Shown: piece by piece, positions 53,143 to 62,031 of the stretch
Position numbering within the stretch: the stretch's first letter is position 1
Layout of the letters: every line of letters begins with the position of its first letter
NCBI RefSeq assembly: GCF_022809095.1
Contig: NZ_JALAZE010000002.1
Location: forward strand, 434,001 to 498,000
Source: Bacillus kexueae
GTDB taxonomy: Bacteria; Bacillota; Bacilli; Bacillales; Aeribacillaceae
Reading direction: 5' to 3'
DNA: 64,000 nt
The notes under the pieces: model-generated
Told to the model about the DNA's origin: nothing
Seen by the model: the letters and a program-made list of their open reading frames with translations, nothing else
Database searches by the model: none
Translations under genes and position numbers: made by a program

Positions 53143-53568
53143 ATGCCAACACCAAGCATGGAAGATTATATTGAACAAATTTACCTTTTAATTGAAGATA
53201 AAGGTTATGCAAGAGTGTCTGATATCGCCGAAGCATTATCGGTTCACCCTTCATCTGTGACAAAAATGGTTCAAAAATTAGATAAAGACGAATATTTAAT
53301 TTATGAAAAATATCGAGGGTTAGTTTTAACAGCAAAAGGGAAGAAAATTGGAAAACGTTTAGTAGATCGGCATGAATTATTAGAACAGTTTTTACGTATT
53401 ATCGGCGTTGACGAAGACAAAATTTACAATGATGTTGAGGGAATTGAACATCACCTGAGCTGGAACGCTATAGATCGAATTGGCGATGTTGTTCAGTATT
53501 TTGAAGAAAGCAAGGAACGTGTTGACGTTTTAAGAAACATACAAAAGAAAAATGAAAATAACGACTAA
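53143..53568 (+). CDS. mntR: Manganese-responsive repressor MntR
   Basis: 141 residues (142 in B. subtilis). DtxR family: winged helix [32 protein letters not shown], metal ligands D8 and E11 ([10 protein letters not shown]), and H77 and the E99/E102/H103 set ([12 protein letters not shown]). Represses Mn importers when Mn is high. ATG 53143 follows TTGGAGGAAATC. sodA in the same window uses Mn. Confidence 0.95.
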   Translation: MPTPSMEDYIEQIYLLIEDKGYARVSDIAEALSVHPSSVTKMVQKLDKDEYLIYEKYRGLVLTAKGKKIGKRLVDRHELLEQFLRIIGVDEDKIYNDVEGIEHHLSWNAIDRIGDVVQYFEESKERVDVLRNIQKKNENND

Positions 53569-53597
53569 ACGGTACACGAGTGTGTGCTGTTTTTTTA
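53568..53597 (+). terminator. mntR terminator
   Basis: AACGGTACAC-gag-TGTGTGCTGTT with minor mismatches, then TTTTTT. R7 follows. Confidence 0.72.
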
Positions 53598-53599
53598 TT

Positions 53600-53900
53600 G
53601 TTACAGAAAGGTTACGTTCAATAAAGTGTTAAAATATTCTCTTTACAGTTTTTTTTGGTGTCTAGCTCCAAGCGTCATCAGCTCGGGTCGCTTCGGCCCT
53701 GCTGTGGCGACGGAAGCCTCCTCGCAGGTCCTCCAGCGCCCTTCGCCTAAGGACTTGCGCTTTGCGCTTTTTCTGTGAAAATAAAAATTACCTATGAGCC
53801 CAATGATCTATCATGATAGGTAGATGGTAGAAAGAAAAAACTCCGGGGAGAATAAATTTTCATGTCCGGGGTGTGAGTGTAAAATCATGTATGTTTCTTA
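53600..53900 (+). repeat. Terminator-linked repeat, copy R7 (long form)
   Basis: Lead, T-tract, core and 3' module. First arm reads AAGCGTCATCAG. In the module CTCCGGGGAG replaces CCCCGGGGAG, and the CCTATGAGCCC/GATAGG arms are kept. Two short open frames over this region are not called. Confidence 0.85.
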
Positions 53901-54076
53901 TTGTCTTAGGGCGTGGAGGTACATTACTTATTTGTTCACTGGAATAAGAGAGCTGAAACATTTTCAAATAGATTGCATCACTCATTATAAGATGAATACA
54001 GAAGGAAAAAATGTCACAATCTCTAATGTAGAAATATATGCTGAATAATGGGTATTACTGTAGGGGAGAGGGGAAA

Positions 54077-54952
54077 ATGAGAATTGACGGTGTTTTTTCC
54101 GGTGGTGGAATTAAAGGGTTTGCTCTCATTGGTGCTTATCAAGTTATTGAAGAGCATGGGTTTCAATTTGTTCGCGTTGCTGGTACGAGTGCAGGATCGA
54201 TTATCGCTGCATTTATCGCAGCAGGTTATTCAAGTAATGAAGTGTTAAAAATGATGGAAGATATCGAATTGAAAGACTTTCTTGATGAGCGCAATTTCAT
54301 CCCGCTAAAAATGATGAAATGGTTGAAACTCTATTGGAAGATGGGGCTTTATAAAGGTCAAAAGCTTGAAAATTGGCTTCATGAAAAGTTAAAAGCTAAA
54401 GGTGTTGAAACGTTCGGGGATTTGCCACAAGAATCTTTACGTGTCATTGCATCAGATTTAACAAATGGGAGGATGATGGTTCTTCCGGATGACCTTCTAT
54501 CATATGGAATTAATCCAAACAAATTTTCGGTGGCACATGCCGTTCGAATGAGCTGTAGTATTCCTTATTTCTTTGAACCGGTTCATCTAAAAGGGAAAAA
54601 TGGCACAAGTTTAGTAGTAGATGGTGGGGTGCTGAGTAATTTTCCGATTTGGTTGTTTGACCAAGAACGAAAAAAACGACCTGCGCTTGGCGTTAAGCTA
54701 AGTGCTAACGCAGCGAACAGGCCAAAAAATGAGATTGATAATGCATTTGAAATGTTTGGAGCTTTATTTGAAACGATGAAAGAAGCACATGATGCAAGGC
54801 ACATTGCCTCTCGACACGAACAAAACATTATTTTTATACCAGTAGAACATGCCTTTGCAACGGAATTTAATTTAACAGAAAAGAAGAAGCTTGAACTGAT
54901 TCAATTGGGTAGGGAAAAAACGGAACGATTCTTTAAAAGATGGGCCTATTAA
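54077..54952 (+). CDS. yqhO: Patatin-like phospholipase, RssA/YqhO type
   Basis: 291 residues. Oxyanion loop SGGGIKGF near the N-terminus, nucleophile Ser in AGTSAGS (about 41), and catalytic Asp in VDGGVLSNFP (about 188). Predicted cytoplasmic or membrane-associated lipid acyl hydrolase; substrate unknown. GGGGAGAGGGG selects ATG 54077. It meets yqhP tail to tail with a 4-bp overlap. Confidence 0.9.
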   Translation: MRIDGVFSGGGIKGFALIGAYQVIEEHGFQFVRVAGTSAGSIIAAFIAAGYSSNEVLKMMEDIELKDFLDERNFIPLKMMKWLKLYWKMGLYKGQKLENWLHEKLKAKGVETFGDLPQESLRVIASDLTNGRMMVLPDDLLSYGINPNKFSVAHAVRMSCSIPYFFEPVHLKGKNGTSLVVDGGVLSNFPIWLFDQERKKRPALGVKLSANAANRPKNEIDNAFEMFGALFETMKEAHDARHIASRHEQNIIFIPVEHAFATEFNLTEKKKLELIQLGREKTERFFKRWAY

Positions 54953-55320
54953 AACAAGGCCCTGTTTTTCTTTTTATTTTTCTTCCCTTCAATGACTGTA
55001 AGATGAGTTGAATCTCTTTTCTTTCGATGTGATATTGTAGAAGTAGGTTTCTTCCCTTTTTGTATTCGATTAACTGATGTTATTGATTGTTGATTATATT
55101 TTCTCTTTGATTTCTTCGCTGCACGCACATAAGCCGAATATTCATTGTTCGTCCGTCTACGCATAACAGCTCGAAAAACAAGAAAAATTATCGCAATAAT
55201 GATGCCCCACGTTAAAAGTTGAGTAAACAACTTCCCTGGTTCTACTAATAATTGAAATCCAAATCCTAAAAGGGCTAAACCAACGATGATAAAAAATAGT
55301 GGGTGACGAAAACGGTTCAC
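54949..55320 (-). CDS. yqhP: YqhP/SA1362-type membrane protein
   Basis: 123 residues: two hydrophobic segments (about 8-25 and 36-52), then a long very basic tail (KKSKRKYNQQS, SHRKKRDST, KKNKKKNRALF). Function unknown. The order yqhQ-yqhP on this strand matches B. subtilis. Confidence 0.8.
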   Translation of the reverse strand: MNRFRHPLFFIIVGLALLGFGFQLLVEPGKLFTQLLTWGIIIAIIFLVFRAVMRRRTNNEYSAYVRAAKKSKRKYNQQSITSVNRIQKGKKPTSTISHRKKRDSTHLTVIEGKKNKKKNRALF

Positions 55321-55386
55321 TAGCGTCCACCTCCCGCTAATCGTTTTACAATAGTTTATTACGTCGAAGCCGAATTGTTTCGGCTT

Positions 55387-56325
55387 CTATACAATCTCAT
55401 TTTCTTTCGTTTGATTATTCTCAAGTTGTAAAAGTCTTTTAAAACTAGCAATCGCTACTTCTACTTGATCATCCGTCGGTTCTTTTGTCGTTAATAGCTG
55501 TAACCATAATCCTGGATATCCGAAATATTTTAAAATAGGAATATTACGGACTTTATTCGTTAGTTGAAGCACTTCAAATGAAATGCCTAAAACGACTGGG
55601 ATTAAAAGTAGTCGATTAACTACACGCACCCATAAAGGTTCAACAGGGACGAGCATGTAAACAAATACTCCAACGATGACGGTGAACAAAATGAAGCTTG
55701 ATCCACAACGGTAGTGTAATCTTGTTGAATTTTGAACATTTTCCACAGTTAGTGGTAAATTATTTTCGTATGCATTAATGACTTTATGCTCTGCACCATG
55801 GTATTGGAAAACTCTTTTTATGAGCGGAGTAAATGAAATAGCGTATATATACGTTAATAAAAGTATGAGCTTAAAAAACCCTTCTAATAAAATTTGTCCC
55901 ATGTCACTTGAAACAATGGGGTGGAATAAAGCTGCAAGAAATACTGGAATCAAGGTGAAGACAAATTTTCCAAACACGAAAGATAATACGCCTAGCAATG
56001 CAACTCCAAACCACATCGCTAATTGTGAGGGTTGGGAAAAGTCATTAAGTTTATCATCATCTTTTGGGTCGATATCATACCGCTCTGAAGAGAAATTGAG
56101 ATGCTTAGACCCGTTTGCACTTGCTTCAATAATTGCCACTATTCCTCTGATAAATGGGATTTTTTTCATCGCACTCAAGCTTTTATTTTGCTTTCGTGGT
56201 ACATGGAAGTAATCGATTGACTGATCTTTTCGGCGAATTGCTGTTACATAATGATGTTTTCCGCCAAACATTACTCCTTCAATGACGGCTTGCCCGCCAT
56301 ACGCTGCTTTTTTCTCTGTCGTCAT
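55387..56325 (-). CDS. yqhQ: DUF1385 membrane protein YqhQ
   Basis: 312 residues. YGGQAVIEGVMFGGKHHYVTAIRRKD at the N-terminus, and the conserved YHGAEHKVINAYENNLPLTVENVQ and RLHYRCGSSFILFTVIVG, with four or five membrane segments. His/Cys conservation suggests metal or catalytic function, but none is known to me. ATG 56325 follows AGGTTGGTG; an upstream ATG lacks a better RBS. Confidence 0.85.
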   Translation of the reverse strand: MTTEKKAAYGGQAVIEGVMFGGKHHYVTAIRRKDQSIDYFHVPRKQNKSLSAMKKIPFIRGIVAIIEASANGSKHLNFSSERYDIDPKDDDKLNDFSQPSQLAMWFGVALLGVLSFVFGKFVFTLIPVFLAALFHPIVSSDMGQILLEGFFKLILLLTYIYAISFTPLIKRVFQYHGAEHKVINAYENNLPLTVENVQNSTRLHYRCGSSFILFTVIVGVFVYMLVPVEPLWVRVVNRLLLIPVVLGISFEVLQLTNKVRNIPILKYFGYPGLWLQLLTTKEPTDDQVEVAIASFKRLLQLENNQTKENEIV

Positions 56326-56550
56326 GAACACCAACCTACCTATTTACGAACCAATGGTTCATTTATTTACTTATACTTATTCTACAAAAAAGCGTCTAAA
56401 ACCTCTAGGTAGATGTCCGTTTCTTCCTTATTTTTTAATAAGAAAAGTTTATTTACTAATATACCCAATATTACCCAATCTTAATCAGATACCTCTAGAA
56501 TCATGATTCTATTCAAAATGGACATACTATACTTGGAGGTGTAAAGTACG

Positions 56551-57081
56551 ATGACAGATGAACAAGCAGTTAAAAAGATGAGAAATGAAGCGAAGAAGGA
56601 TAGACAGTTGGAGCAAAACCAAAAAGAAGAGCCAATGTCTTTTTTTATGAAAGTAATGTTAACTGGTTTTTTTGGTGGAATCATTTGGAGTCTCCTCGGT
56701 TATTTTTCATATATTTTTCATTTCACTACCATAAGCCCTAATATAGTGTTAACGCCTTTTGCCTTAGGAGATTGGAAATATGAACCACTTGGTCAATTTG
56801 TTGGTGTATTTATTATTGGAGGTATTGGGGTCGTGGTCGCACTGTTGTATTATGCGACGTTAAAAAATGCCAAGTCTATTTGGGTCAGTATTTTTTATGG
56901 TGTGGCACTTTGGGGAGTTGTTTTTTATTTGCTAAATCCGATGTTCCCAGATTTGGAGAGTGTTGAGAAATTGGATATGAATACAAATATTACAAATTTA
57001 TGTTTATATATTTTATTTGGTGTATTTGTCGGATATACCATTTCTTTTGACCAGCAAGAGTTTGTTAAAGGGAATGAATAG
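56551..57081 (+). CDS. yqhR: YqhR membrane protein (FigP homolog)
   Basis: 176 residues: a charged N-terminus (about 1-28), then four membrane helices, with VGYTISFDQQEF at the end. In B. subtilis YqhR was renamed FigP and reported to work with SpoVAF as a spore ion channel that amplifies germination (recollection). A SpoVAF-like gene lies at 19024 here. TTGGAGGTG precedes the ATG. Probably forespore-expressed, though no sigma-G promoter was confirmed. Confidence 0.8.
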   Translation: MTDEQAVKKMRNEAKKDRQLEQNQKEEPMSFFMKVMLTGFFGGIIWSLLGYFSYIFHFTTISPNIVLTPFALGDWKYEPLGQFVGVFIIGGIGVVVALLYYATLKNAKSIWVSIFYGVALWGVVFYLLNPMFPDLESVEKLDMNTNITNLCLYILFGVFVGYTISFDQQEFVKGNE

Positions 57082-57108
57082 GATGTTAACAAAGATTGGA
57101 TTATGGTA

Positions 57109-57138
57109 GAATGTTCATTGACTGAACATTCTTTTTTT
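57109..57138 (+). terminator. yqhR terminator
   Basis: AGAATGTTCA-ttgac-TGAACATTCT... loop of four, followed by TTTTTTT. Confidence 0.85.
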
Positions 57139-57311
57139 AGCGAAAACATGGATCAGTATTTTCGTATGTTGGCGATATTCCCTTATTGGGAAGTGAAATG
57201 AGGGAGTTATACATACTTTTAGTCTCACAAACAAGAATTACATCTTGTCCTGCTGGCGAAGGTTGGCTTGGCCAGTAGAGTAATGTGTGTGTAAAGAAAG
57301 GTGAAAATTCG

Positions 57312-57755
57312 ATGAAAAAGGTACTCGTCATTAATGGGCCTAATTTAAACCGATTAGGTGTACGTGAACCTGGCGTGTACGGGTCAAAAACGTTAGAGGA
57401 CTTAGAAAAAGAATTAACGAATTTAGGAGAAGAGCATGGTGTGGTTTTTACCTTTGTTCAATCCAATCACGAAGGAGTTCTCATAGACGCAATACATGAG
57501 GCGGATGAAAAAGTGGATGGAATTATTATTAATCCTGGGGCTTTTACACATTATAGTTATGCTATTCGGGATGCAATTGCAAGCATATCTAAGCCAGTAA
57601 TTGAAGTGCATATTTCAAACATTCATAAGCGAGAAGAATTCCGTCATCATTCTGTCACAGCTCCCGTAACGGTTGGACAAATTGTTGGTCTAGGGTTATA
57701 TGGATATCATTTAGCCGCATTAGCGTTAATACAACAGATAAAAGGGGATGAGTAA
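57312..57755 (+). CDS. aroQ: Type II 3-dehydroquinate dehydratase
   Basis: 147 residues. NGPNLNRLGVREPGVYG (catalytic Tyr and the flexible lid), QSNHEGVLIDAIHEA, NPGAFTHYSYAIRDA and EVHISNIHKREEFRHHS are the enzyme's signature. Third step of the shikimate pathway. GAAAGGTGAAAA selects ATG 57312. The stop is adjacent to the papA ATG. Confidence 0.96.
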   Translation: MKKVLVINGPNLNRLGVREPGVYGSKTLEDLEKELTNLGEEHGVVFTFVQSNHEGVLIDAIHEADEKVDGIIINPGAFTHYSYAIRDAIASISKPVIEVHISNIHKREEFRHHSVTAPVTVGQIVGLGLYGYHLAALALIQQIKGDE

Positions 57756-58817
57756 ATGAACGTAACAAAATTGAGAGAGCGATTAAAAGAACTAGGGGTA
57801 GAGGGTCTTTTGATAACAAGTGAGTATAACCGTCGATACGTTTCAGGATTTACCGGAACGGCTGGTGTTGTTCTTCTCTCTGATGAAGAAGCGGTTTTTA
57901 TTACAGACTTCCGTTATGTCGAGCAAGCGGAAGCCCAGGTTCGAAATTGTCGAATCGTTGAGCACAAAGGAACAATCGTTGAAGAAGTTGTTAAACAGGC
58001 AAAGGCATTGGGCATAAAAAAATTGGGATTTGAAGAACAGCATATGACTTATGCAACATTTACGGCTTATCAAACAGCATTAAACGATATTGAACTTGTT
58101 CCTGTTTCAGGTGCTGTTGAAAAGTTACGCTTGATTAAGACTAATGAAGAGATTAAGATATTAAAGGAAGCTTGCGAAATAGCTGATGCTGCTTTTTCGC
58201 ATATTATTCAATTCATTCGACCTGGAATGAAAGAACTTGATGTAGCGAACGAGCTTGAATTCTTTATGAGAAAAAATGGCGCCATTTCATCTTCATTTGA
58301 TATGATTGTAGCGTCTGGTTATCGTTCTGCTTTGCCGCATGGAGTAGCAAGTGAAAAAGTCATTGAAAAAGGTGAGCTTGTTACACTTGATTTTGGGGCA
58401 TATTATAAAGGATATTGTTCAGATATCACAAGAACGATTGCTGTTGGTGACCCAGGCGATGAAATGAAAGAAGTTTATCACATTGTATTGGAAGCGCAGC
58501 TGCGAGGCATGAATGGTATAAAACCTGGAATGACCGGAAAAGAAGCGGATGCGTTAACACGTGATTACATAAAAGAAAAAGGATATGGTGATTATTTTGG
58601 CCATTCTACAGGCCATGGATTAGGAATGGAAGTTCATGAGGGTCCTGCACTATCTTTCCGATCTAACACACGATTAGAAGAGGGAATGGTCGTAACAGTA
58701 GAACCAGGGATTTATTTACCTGGTAAAGGTGGCGTTAGAATTGAAGATGATACACTCATTACCGCTACTGGAAACGAGTCATTAACTCACTCTCCTAAGG
58801 AATTGATTATCCTTTAA
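57756..58817 (+). CDS. papA: M24 Xaa-Pro aminopeptidase family protein
   Basis: 353 residues. N-terminal creatinase-like domain (about 1-130) and a pita-bread C-terminal domain with metal ligands in [17 protein letters not shown] (two Asp), [10 protein letters not shown] (His), TVEPGIYL (Glu) and VRIEDD (Glu). Cleaves the bond before proline in short peptides. In bacilli papA/papB-type genes precede efp, which relieves stalling at polyproline. AAAAGGGGATG serves as RBS. It directly follows aroQ, so they are likely cotranscribed. Confidence 0.93.
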   Translation: MNVTKLRERLKELGVEGLLITSEYNRRYVSGFTGTAGVVLLSDEEAVFITDFRYVEQAEAQVRNCRIVEHKGTIVEEVVKQAKALGIKKLGFEEQHMTYATFTAYQTALNDIELVPVSGAVEKLRLIKTNEEIKILKEACEIADAAFSHIIQFIRPGMKELDVANELEFFMRKNGAISSSFDMIVASGYRSALPHGVASEKVIEKGELVTLDFGAYYKGYCSDITRTIAVGDPGDEMKEVYHIVLEAQLRGMNGIKPGMTGKEADALTRDYIKEKGYGDYFGHSTGHGLGMEVHEGPALSFRSNTRLEEGMVVTVEPGIYLPGKGGVRIEDDTLITATGNESLTHSPKELIIL

Positions 58818-58884
58818 TAGGAGGAAATCATCATACCTATTTGAAAGAGCTTCCCAAGATCATTCATATATAGGAGGAAAAAAC

Positions 58885-59442
58885 ATGATTTCAGTAAACG
58901 ATTTTCGTACTGGTTTAACGATCGAAGTAGACGGAGGTATTTGGCGTGTACTTGATTTCCAACACGTAAAGCCTGGAAAAGGTGCTGCTTTCGTACGTTC
59001 TAAATTACGTAACTTACGTACTGGAGCCATCCAAGAAAAAACATTCCGTGCTGGGGAAAAAGTAGGTCGTGCACAAATCGATACACGTAAAATGCAATAC
59101 CTTTATGCAAATGGCGATCAACACGTATTCATGGATACAGAGTCTTATGAGCAAATCGAACTTCCAGCAACTCAAATTGAGTATGAATTAAAATTCTTGA
59201 AAGAGAACATGGAAGTTTCTATTATGATGTACCAAGGTGAAACAATTGGTGTAGAACTTCCAAATACAGTTGAATTAGCAGTTACAGAAACTGAGCCTGG
59301 AATTAAAGGTGACACTGCTTCAGGTGGCTCTAAGCCAGCGACAGTTGAAACTGGTCTTGTCGTTCAAGTACCATTCTTCGTGAACGAGGGAGATGTACTC
59401 GTTATTAATACAGCAGATGGCACATACGTATCTCGTGCGTAA
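58885..59442 (+). CDS. efp: Elongation factor P
   Basis: 185 residues. KOW-like domain I with K32 in the [11 protein letters not shown] loop, which reaches the peptidyl-transferase centre and is modified in B. subtilis, then two OB domains ending [20 protein letters not shown] before the ATG. It has its own terminator. Confidence 0.97.
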   Translation: MISVNDFRTGLTIEVDGGIWRVLDFQHVKPGKGAAFVRSKLRNLRTGAIQEKTFRAGEKVGRAQIDTRKMQYLYANGDQHVFMDTESYEQIELPATQIEYELKFLKENMEVSIMMYQGETIGVELPNTVELAVTETEPGIKGDTASGGSKPATVETGLVVQVPFFVNEGDVLVINTADGTYVSRA

Positions 59443-59461
59443 TCGCTGATTAGGAACAAAA

Positions 59462-59497
59462 AAACAGATGAAGATTCATTTCTTCATCTGTTTTTTT
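59462..59497 (+). terminator. efp terminator
   Basis: AAACAGATGAAGA pairs with TCTTCATCTGTTT (59481-59493), followed by TTTTTT. R8 follows. Confidence 0.88.
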
Positions 59498-59500
59498 GTT

Positions 59501-59662
59501 GTTACAGAAAATTTAAGTTCAATAAAGTGTTAAAGTACTCTCTTTACCGTTTTTTTGGTGTCTAGCTCCAAGCGCCATCAGCTCGGGTCGCTTCGGTCCT
59601 GCTGTGGTGACGGAAGCCTCCTCGCAGGTCCTCCAGCGCGGCGGGCGCTTTGCGCTTTTCTT
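59501..59662 (+). repeat. Terminator-linked repeat, copy R8 (short form, damaged second arm)
   Basis: Lead, T-tract, core. The second arm (CCCTTCGCCTAAGGACTTG in other copies) is lost and replaced by GGCGGGC. GCGCTTTGCGCTTTTC closes the element as usual. Confidence 0.85.
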
Positions 59663-59715
59663 AACCAATTTGATATGGACCGTTGAACAGGCGTTGTATG
59701 TTTTCTGTAAAAACT

Positions 59716-59859
59716 CTACATGACTTTCATTTTATATCCATGCTCCAATTGCTTCTTCTCTTTTTTCCTCGTATGTATAAATAGAATTGGTAGGATAAGA
59801 TAAACAAATACTCCTACGATCCACTGTAATGCCTCGTATATGTAAATAAACAAATACAC
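59716..59859 (-). CDS. Possible small membrane protein
   Basis: 47 residues from GTG 59859, with GGGGGTGG just upstream: YLFIYIYEALQWIVGVFVYLILPILFI, then a basic tail (HTRKKEKKQLEHGYKMKV). One or two membrane helices. A TTG start at 59904 has no RBS. Not recognised; may be spurious. Confidence 0.35.
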   Translation of the reverse strand: MYLFIYIYEALQWIVGVFVYLILPILFIHTRKKEKKQLEHGYKMKVM

Positions 59860-59987
59860 CCACCCCCATATGTATAGTATATCTAAAAATGTCAGAAAAT
59901 TCAATTTGTTTTTAGCTGAAACGGTTGATTAAAGTTTCCATCGATATTGGACATGTTTTAATAGAAGTTCTCATAAAGATTACTAGT

Positions 59988-60278
59988 ATGAAAAAAGGGG
60001 TGGATTCTATCAATCGTTTTGATCCTACTGTATTAACAATGGCTATCGTCCGCCTAATTTCTTCATTAATAGAACTAACGGCTGCCTTATTAATGTTATG
60101 GGTAAACGATGTAAAAAAAGCTGTGGTAATAAATTCGACTCTAGCTGTAGTGGGTCCATTCATTTTTATTATTACAATGACCATTGGCATTTATCATATT
60201 GCAGATGAACTATCGTACTCTAAGCTTATTTTCATAGTCCTTGGGGTTTGTTTCATTTTATATGGCATCTTCAAATAA
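59988..60278 (+). CDS. yqhV: YqhV membrane protein
   Basis: 96 residues, three hydrophobic segments. DPTVLTMAIVRLISSLIELTAALLML, NDVKKAVVINSTLAVVGPFIFIITMTIGIYHIA match YqhV (93 residues in B. subtilis), the gene before spoIIIA. ATG 59988 gives the right length, although a GTG at 60000 lies closer to conserved sequence. Function unknown. Confidence 0.75.
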   Translation: MKKGVDSINRFDPTVLTMAIVRLISSLIELTAALLMLWVNDVKKAVVINSTLAVVGPFIFIITMTIGIYHIADELSYSKLIFIVLGVCFILYGIFK

Positions 60279-60285
60279 CCGGTAG

Positions 60286-60313
60286 TCATATTGTGTCCAA
60301 GCAAGCATACATT
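60286..60313 (+). promoter_or_regulatory. Sigma-E promoter of the spoIIIA operon
   Basis: TCATATT (60286-60292), 13 bp, CATACATT (60306-60313) closely match the sigma-E consensus (KMATATT, N13-14, CATACAAT). It is about 28 bp before spoIIIAA. Predicts mother-cell expression. Confidence 0.75.
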
Positions 60314-60341
60314 GAAAATAACAAACAATTGGGGAAGGGGG

Positions 60342-61274
60342 ATGACTGTGCAAGAGCTGAGAACTATTTTACCGGAAGGAATTAAGGAAGAAACAGAACA
60401 ATTTTCCCCCGGGATTTGGGACAATATCGAAGAGATTCGTATTCGGGTTGAAAGGCCTGTTGAAATCATTATTCGTGGAAGGCCTCATTTTTTGCGTTAT
60501 CGTGCAACGGTAGAAGACGGTGTGCAGTTGTTAAATAAAATTAGTCATTATTCCATCTATACACTTGAGGAAGAATTGAAGCGTGGATATATCACGGTAA
60601 ACGGCGGACACCGTGTTGGGCTTGCGGGAAAAGTAATTACCGAACAGGGGAATGTCAAAGCCATTCGTTATATTACCTCTTTTAATATTCGAGTGGCAAG
60701 GCAAAAAATTGGTATTAGTGAACAATGGATACCTTATCTCTACAAAAAAAGATGGTTAAACACACTTTTTTATGGACCTCCACAGACAGGAAAAACGACG
60801 ATGTTGCGAGATATTGCTCGATTAATTAGCACAGGTCAATCAAATATTCCTCCATTAAAGGTAGGAATTGTGGACGAGCGCTCCGAAATTGCCGGTTGTG
60901 TGAAAGGGGTACCTCAGCATCAATTTGGTGTTCGGATCGATGTGCTAGATGCATGTCCGAAAGCAGAAGGAATGATGATGCTTATTCGTTCAATGAGTCC
61001 CGATGTCCTGATAGCAGATGAAATCGGTCGTAAAGAGGATACTGAAGCTCTCTTTGAAGCGATTAATTCGGGGGTATCTGTTTTTGTAACGGCGCATGGG
61101 GAATCGATGGAAGATTTGATGAAGCGCCCTTCAATCTACACATTAGTAAAAGCGAATGTATTTGATCGGTACGTTCAACTTTCCCGAAAGAATGATCGTC
61201 CTGGTTGCGTCGAAAAAATATTTGATACAAACGGGAAAGAAATCTTACTTACAGAAAGAGTGACAACATCATGA
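60342..61274 (+). CDS. spoIIIAA: Stage III sporulation ATPase SpoIIIAA
   Basis: 310 residues, secretion-type AAA ATPase. Walker A GPPQTGKTTM (about 146), LIADEIGRKEDTEAL Walker B/Asp box, NSGVSVFVTAHG His box. Energises the SpoIIIA-SpoIIQ feeding tube between mother cell and forespore. GGGGAAGGGGG lies very close to ATG 60342; GTG 60348 is an equally possible start. Confidence 0.95.
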   Translation: MTVQELRTILPEGIKEETEQFSPGIWDNIEEIRIRVERPVEIIIRGRPHFLRYRATVEDGVQLLNKISHYSIYTLEEELKRGYITVNGGHRVGLAGKVITEQGNVKAIRYITSFNIRVARQKIGISEQWIPYLYKKRWLNTLFYGPPQTGKTTMLRDIARLISTGQSNIPPLKVGIVDERSEIAGCVKGVPQHQFGVRIDVLDACPKAEGMMMLIRSMSPDVLIADEIGRKEDTEALFEAINSGVSVFVTAHGESMEDLMKRPSIYTLVKANVFDRYVQLSRKNDRPGCVEKIFDTNGKEILLTERVTTS

Positions 61275-61786
61275 TTAAATTAATTGGTGCTGTTTTTATA
61301 TTGCTTGCTACTTCTTGGGCTGGGTTTGAATCATCCAAACACTTACGAGAAAGAACGAAGCAACTGCGTCAATTAAAAGTAGCACTTGCTTCGCTTGAAG
61401 CAGAAATTATGTATGGCCATACTCCCTTAGATGAAGCAGCACAACATTTAGCAAGCCAAATGACCAAACCGTTAAGTTGGCTCTTCCAATCTTTTGCAAA
61501 GAAATTAAAAGAAGGAAAATTATCAGTTAAAGAAGCGTGGGAAGAGAGCATCAACGACACTTGGAGATATACCGCGCTGAAGCAAGGAGAGAAGGAAGTT
61601 TTAATACAGTTTGGTGAAACGTTAGGTCAGCACGATTTAATGTCTCAACAAAAGCATATTCAGTTAGCTCTCGTTCACTTAAAACGAGAAGAAGAAGATG
61701 CCGTAGATACTGAAAGACGGTATGAAAAAATGATGAAAAGCTTAGGGGTTTTATCAGGATTATTAATAATAATTTTATTGATGTAG
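61271..61786 (+). CDS. spoIIIAB: Stage III sporulation protein SpoIIIAB
   Basis: 171 residues, one N-terminal and one C-terminal hydrophobic helix around a GspF-like helical domain (LRERTKQLRQLKVALASLEAEIMYGHTPL). Overlaps the spoIIIAA stop by 4 bp. Confidence 0.94.
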   Translation: MIKLIGAVFILLATSWAGFESSKHLRERTKQLRQLKVALASLEAEIMYGHTPLDEAAQHLASQMTKPLSWLFQSFAKKLKEGKLSVKEAWEESINDTWRYTALKQGEKEVLIQFGETLGQHDLMSQQKHIQLALVHLKREEEDAVDTERRYEKMMKSLGVLSGLLIIILLM

Positions 61787-61810
61787 TAGGAAGCTAGGAG
61801 GCGTACAAAG

Positions 61811-62017
61811 ATGGGTGTTGATGTAAATACAATTTTTCAAATTGCTGGAATTGGTATTGTTGTCGCATTTCTTCATACAATACTAGATCAAATGGGAAAA
61901 AAGGAATACGCACAATGGGTAACACTTCTAGGCTTTATTTATATATTATTTATGGTTGCGACAATCGTAGACGACTTATTCCAAAAAATTAAGTCTGTCT
62001 TTCTTTTCCAAGGGTAA
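61811..62017 (+). CDS. spoIIIAC: Stage III sporulation protein SpoIIIAC
   Basis: 68 residues with two membrane helices (IFQIAGIGIVVAFLHTIL and WVTLLGFIYILFMVATIV). Small integral component of the SpoIIIA channel. TAGGAGG precedes the ATG. Confidence 0.94.
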   Translation: MGVDVNTIFQIAGIGIVVAFLHTILDQMGKKEYAQWVTLLGFIYILFMVATIVDDLFQKIKSVFLFQG

Positions 62018-62031
62018 AGGAGGGCTTACCA

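Noticed and set aside
53584-53778. 64-codon open frame across repeat R7
   Set aside because: Read-through of the repeat core from the mntR terminator; no RBS.
53824-54048. Cys-rich peptide (SCPGCECK) encoded across the 3' module of R7
   Set aside because: It looked like a zinc-knuckle gene, but in R3, R5 and R6 the same stretch is out of frame or stops early, so coding is not conserved.
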